NCBI GenBank assembly: GCA_018365455.1
Contig: JAGZJZ010000018.1
Span: 65,152 to 129,151, forward strand
From: Clostridiales bacterium
Lineage (GTDB): Bacteria; Bacillota; Clostridia; Lachnospirales; Lachnospiraceae
DNA length: 64,000 bases
Reading direction: 5' to 3'
Shown: positions 61,748-64,000 of the stretch, one piece after another
How the letters are laid out: the number at the start of each line of letters is the position of its first letter
Position numbering within the stretch: position 1 is the stretch's first letter
The notes under the pieces: model-generated
What the model was told of the DNA's origin: nothing
What the model saw: the letters and a program-made list of their open reading frames with translations, nothing else
The model's database searches: none
Position numbers and translations under genes: made by a program

Positions 61748-62621
61748 TTTTACCCTTTCCTTTCCAAAGTCTGAACTTTTTCGTGTCTACGGATTTATCC
61801 TGAAGAATCACTAATTGCTGTCTCAATACTGCAGCGTCAACATCCCGCATTAGTTTGCCTTTGCTGGCAAGTGAGACGCTTCCCGTCTCTTCTGAAACAA
61901 TAATTGTCAGCGAATCAGTCTCCTCACTGATTCCCACACCGGCTCTGTGCCTGGTTCCCAGCTCTTTGCTAAGCGCCAGGTTATCCGAAAGCGGCAGGTA
62001 GCAGGTAGCTGAAATAATTCGATTCCCCCTTACAATCACTGCCCCGTCGTGAAGCGGCGTATTATGTTCAAATATATTAATCAGTAACTGGCTGGTTAAT
62101 ATGGAATCAATTGCGATCCCGGTTCTCTCATACTCAGCCAGCGTAACATTATTCTCAATGACAATTAATGCACCCGTCTTAACCTTTGCCATCTCAACCG
62201 TTGCTTTTACCAGTTCATTCACCGTTTTATCGCTGAAACGTTCCCGGATCTCCCTGGCTGTGTCAAATGGCGTCAACGTTGTAAATATCTTTTTCTCTCC
62301 CAGTTCTTCCAATGCCCTTCGAAGCTCCGGCTGGAAAATTACCATTACTGCCATAAATGCAAAACCAATTCCCTTATTAATTAAAAATGTTATGGTATCC
62401 AGTTCGAAAATATTTGCTATTAAAACAAACAGCCCAAGAAGCAGGATCCCCTTAAGTAATGTCCATGCCCTTGTATCCTTTATCCACACCAGAAAACGGT
62501 AAACGATAAATGTCAGGATAATAATTTCAATCACATCTCTGTAGTTAATATTGGAAATAGGCTCCGTCAGTTTATAAAGATTTACCAGAAAAAATCTCTT
62601 TATAACCTCCACTGCTTTCAC
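61725..62621 (-). CDS. cdaA: membrane diadenylate cyclase
   Basis: 298 residues. Three N-terminal membrane helices and a coiled linker precede the DAC domain with LHDGAVIV (DGA at 192-194) and GTRHRAGVG (RHR at 224-226), so it is catalytically complete. It makes c-di-AMP from two ATP, controlling potassium, osmotic and wall homeostasis. The start is GTG at 62621 with AAGGGG almost adjacent. A GTG three codons later is also possible. Confidence 0.95.
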   Translation of the reverse strand: MKAVEVIKRFFLVNLYKLTEPISNINYRDVIEIIILTFIVYRFLVWIKDTRAWTLLKGILLLGLFVLIANIFELDTITFLINKGIGFAFMAVMVIFQPELRRALEELGEKKIFTTLTPFDTAREIRERFSDKTVNELVKATVEMAKVKTGALIVIENNVTLAEYERTGIAIDSILTSQLLINIFEHNTPLHDGAVIVRGNRIISATCYLPLSDNLALSKELGTRHRAGVGISEETDSLTIIVSEETGSVSLASKGKLMRDVDAAVLRQQLVILQDKSVDTKKFRLWKGKGKNEEKLGE

Positions 62622-62632
62622 GCCCCTTCTGA

Positions 62633-63664
62633 TTAATAATCTTTAATGTCTAAATCTGACCTCCCCGGTTCCCCTCTACGAACCCGCTTAGGCCTATCGG
62701 CTGCGCTTCTCCCCTCATTTCTAGAATTACGCACCGGTTCTTCCTGCCGTATTTCTTTTTTCCTCTGTCTTACCACTGTCTTTGGCACGGCTTTTACAAA
62801 ATAGTAATAATCGTCATCTTCAAATTGCACCTTTTGCGTCCTTTTATAATCTACTTCGAATAAAAACAGTTTTACAATAAATGCAATGGCTGCGGAAACT
62901 GCTGTTCCGAGAATGACTGCCAGGAAATTTTTACCAGTTCCCATTACCATTCCACCCATCAGCGTACTGATCAGGAAGATAAATGTCCCCACCAGTATCG
63001 CAATGGACCAGGCATATTTAATTGCCATCCGCCGTATCACATAGACCATGATAATTACAGCAAGCATTGTAATCACGGAGATAATCATCTCCGGATTTTT
63101 TAAGATACTGTCCAGCAGTCCGGTCAGCTTCTGAACCATTGCCTCGGTAGCATCCTTTGCCGTTGCCGTTACGCCTTTTGCCTTATCATCCAATACGGAT
63201 ACCGTATAGTACCCAATGGTGCCGAATGCAATCCCGATTCCGGCAAAAGGAGTTCTTACAAGCCCCAGTACCAAAGGCACTGCACAGGGAATATTCAGTC
63301 CGCATGCGATTGGCGTCAGTATAATTGCCAGACTTTCCTTGGGTGCTATTCCAAAATAAAGCAGCAGCATTACCACCAGTATTCCGGTGCCTACCAGGAA
63401 TGCTTCCAGTGAAAGCGCATATAAATGCCCAATTATGAATGCCGATCCAATTAAAACAATTGCATTCAGCGGCAGAAAAGAACAAACCAGAGCCAGTATA
63501 ATTACAATAACCGGATTGTTCAGCAGATGCATCTGCCCCAGCTTAATATTAATCATCATGAAAGCACATAGTGCTATTATAAATTTCCCAATAGAAACCA
63601 GATAGGAATCATACTTTCCATAGAAATTCTTAATCAGTTCCTTAAATTCCAGTAACGTTCCCAT
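62633..63664 (-). CDS. conserved multi-pass membrane protein of the cdaA operon
   Basis: About 343 residues. About eight or nine membrane helices lie between residues 25 and 275, followed by a cytoplasmic, strongly charged tail (RQRKKEIRQEEP and RPKRVRRGEPGRSD). I do not recognise a named family. The ATG at 63664 has GGAGGAGA 5 nt upstream, while a longer reading to 63742 lacks a ribosome site. It is 11 nt ahead of cdaA, so a link with c-di-AMP or wall metabolism is suggested. Confidence 0.75.
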   Translation of the reverse strand: MGTLLEFKELIKNFYGKYDSYLVSIGKFIIALCAFMMINIKLGQMHLLNNPVIVIILALVCSFLPLNAIVLIGSAFIIGHLYALSLEAFLVGTGILVVMLLLYFGIAPKESLAIILTPIACGLNIPCAVPLVLGLVRTPFAGIGIAFGTIGYYTVSVLDDKAKGVTATAKDATEAMVQKLTGLLDSILKNPEMIISVITMLAVIIMVYVIRRMAIKYAWSIAILVGTFIFLISTLMGGMVMGTGKNFLAVILGTAVSAAIAFIVKLFLFEVDYKRTQKVQFEDDDYYYFVKAVPKTVVRQRKKEIRQEEPVRNSRNEGRSAADRPKRVRRGEPGRSDLDIKDY

Positions 63665-63902
63665 GCCTGTCTCCTCCCAGCGTTTTACTTCGATTCCTGT
63701 TGATACCCGTTGCAGACTGCAGGCCGGCATCCTCGCGTTCATATTCTTTTTCCAGTTTTTCCAGCAGAATCTGGTAATATTCCAGATCCTCTTTTGCCCT
63801 GATATACTGAAAGGAATATATAATATAGGTAATAATAGAAAAAATCACCAGAACCACTACATATACAACAACTATACGAACCACCAGGGCACCGATGTCC
63901 AT
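63642..63902 (-). CDS. small membrane protein with coiled coil
   Basis: 86 residues. One membrane helix (about 7-31) precedes a charged heptad-like region (AKEDLEYYQILLEKLEKEYE). The last 23 nt overlap the next gene. The function is unknown. It is first in the cdaA transcript, and the start at 63902 has only a weak ribosome site. Confidence 0.65.
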   Translation of the reverse strand: MDIGALVVRIVVVYVVVLVIFSIITYIIYSFQYIRAKEDLEYYQILLEKLEKEYEREDAGLQSATGINRNRSKTLGGDRHGNVTGI

Positions 63903-63932
63903 ACTGGTGATCTCTTTTACCTGTTTGTCAAT

Positions 63933-63962
63933 ATTATAGCTGCCCCATGCCTATTGTCCCAA
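63933..63962 (-). promoter_or_regulatory. candidate promoter of the cdaA operon
   Basis: On the minus strand -35 TTGGGA (63957-63962), 18-bp spacer, -10 TATAAT (63933-63938), about 30 nt before the ATG at 63902. A run of seven T lies just upstream (63964-63970 region) and may end a gene beyond the window. Confidence 0.55.
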
Positions 63963-64000
63963 TAAAAAAACAAGTGTGATCCGGTTTGCATTCTTATTCA

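Overview
The window reads as a chromosomal cell-envelope locus of a low-to-mid GC Firmicute, most likely a gut Lachnospiraceae. Blautia or a relative is a guess from gene content, not something I could test. Supporting signs are strong AGGAGG-type ribosome sites, teichoic-acid genes (TagD, TagG, TagH, TagF-like), a CdaA-CdaR cyclic-di-AMP pair, choline-binding-type surface proteins and no outer-membrane genes. Nearly every gene to about 47.8 kb lies on the minus strand, so the text follows transcription from right to left. I saw no rRNA, tRNA, CRISPR array, integrase or intact insertion sequence.

1-22.8 kb is a visibly AT-rich exopolysaccharide cluster. It holds a GDP-mannose supply (two guanylyltransferases, one fused to two unrelated phosphomannose isomerase domains, plus a phosphohexomutase), an aminotransferase/N-acyltransferase pair for an N-acylated amino sugar, UDP-galactopyranose mutase with a GlfT2-like transferase, seven other GT2/GT4 transferases, a Wzx-like flippase, a polyprenyl-phosphate glycosyltransferase and two GT-C-like membrane proteins. 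One of these carries three tandem extracytoplasmic repeats. A UDP-glucose dehydrogenase with its own promoter and terminator follows at 22.9-24.2 kb.

24.4-40.6 kb is a teichoic-acid-like cluster. A polyprenyl glycosylphosphotransferase, three CDP-glycerol glycerophosphotransferase-like proteins, TagD and the TagGH exporter run directly into a DUF115-like transferase, a KdsB-like CMP-sugar synthetase and a HAD phosphatase, ending at a strong terminator. A second short unit adds a two-domain transferase and an HMGL-type aldolase. Together these look like a Gram-positive route to a CMP-activated 3-deoxy-ulosonate-type sugar, and this is the best candidate for an undescribed system. 38.7-47.8 kb holds RmlD, DUF6077 and DUF2142 membrane proteins, a polyprenyl-phosphate transferase with DUF2304, another flippase and a LicD protein.

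47.8-60 kb is a phosphocholine circuit. LicD and a Pce/CbpE-like phosphorylcholine esterase are followed by an amidase and an L,D-transpeptidase with choline-binding repeats, a BCCT choline-type transporter, a winged-helix/LicC-like/LicA fusion and a separate LicC. The LicC and LicA domains are degraded reciprocally in the last two. Between the amidase and the transporter lie two inverted copies of a long palindromic element whose stems differ in sequence but keep their pairing. 60.2-63.9 kb is core: HPr, CdaR, CdaA and two membrane proteins.
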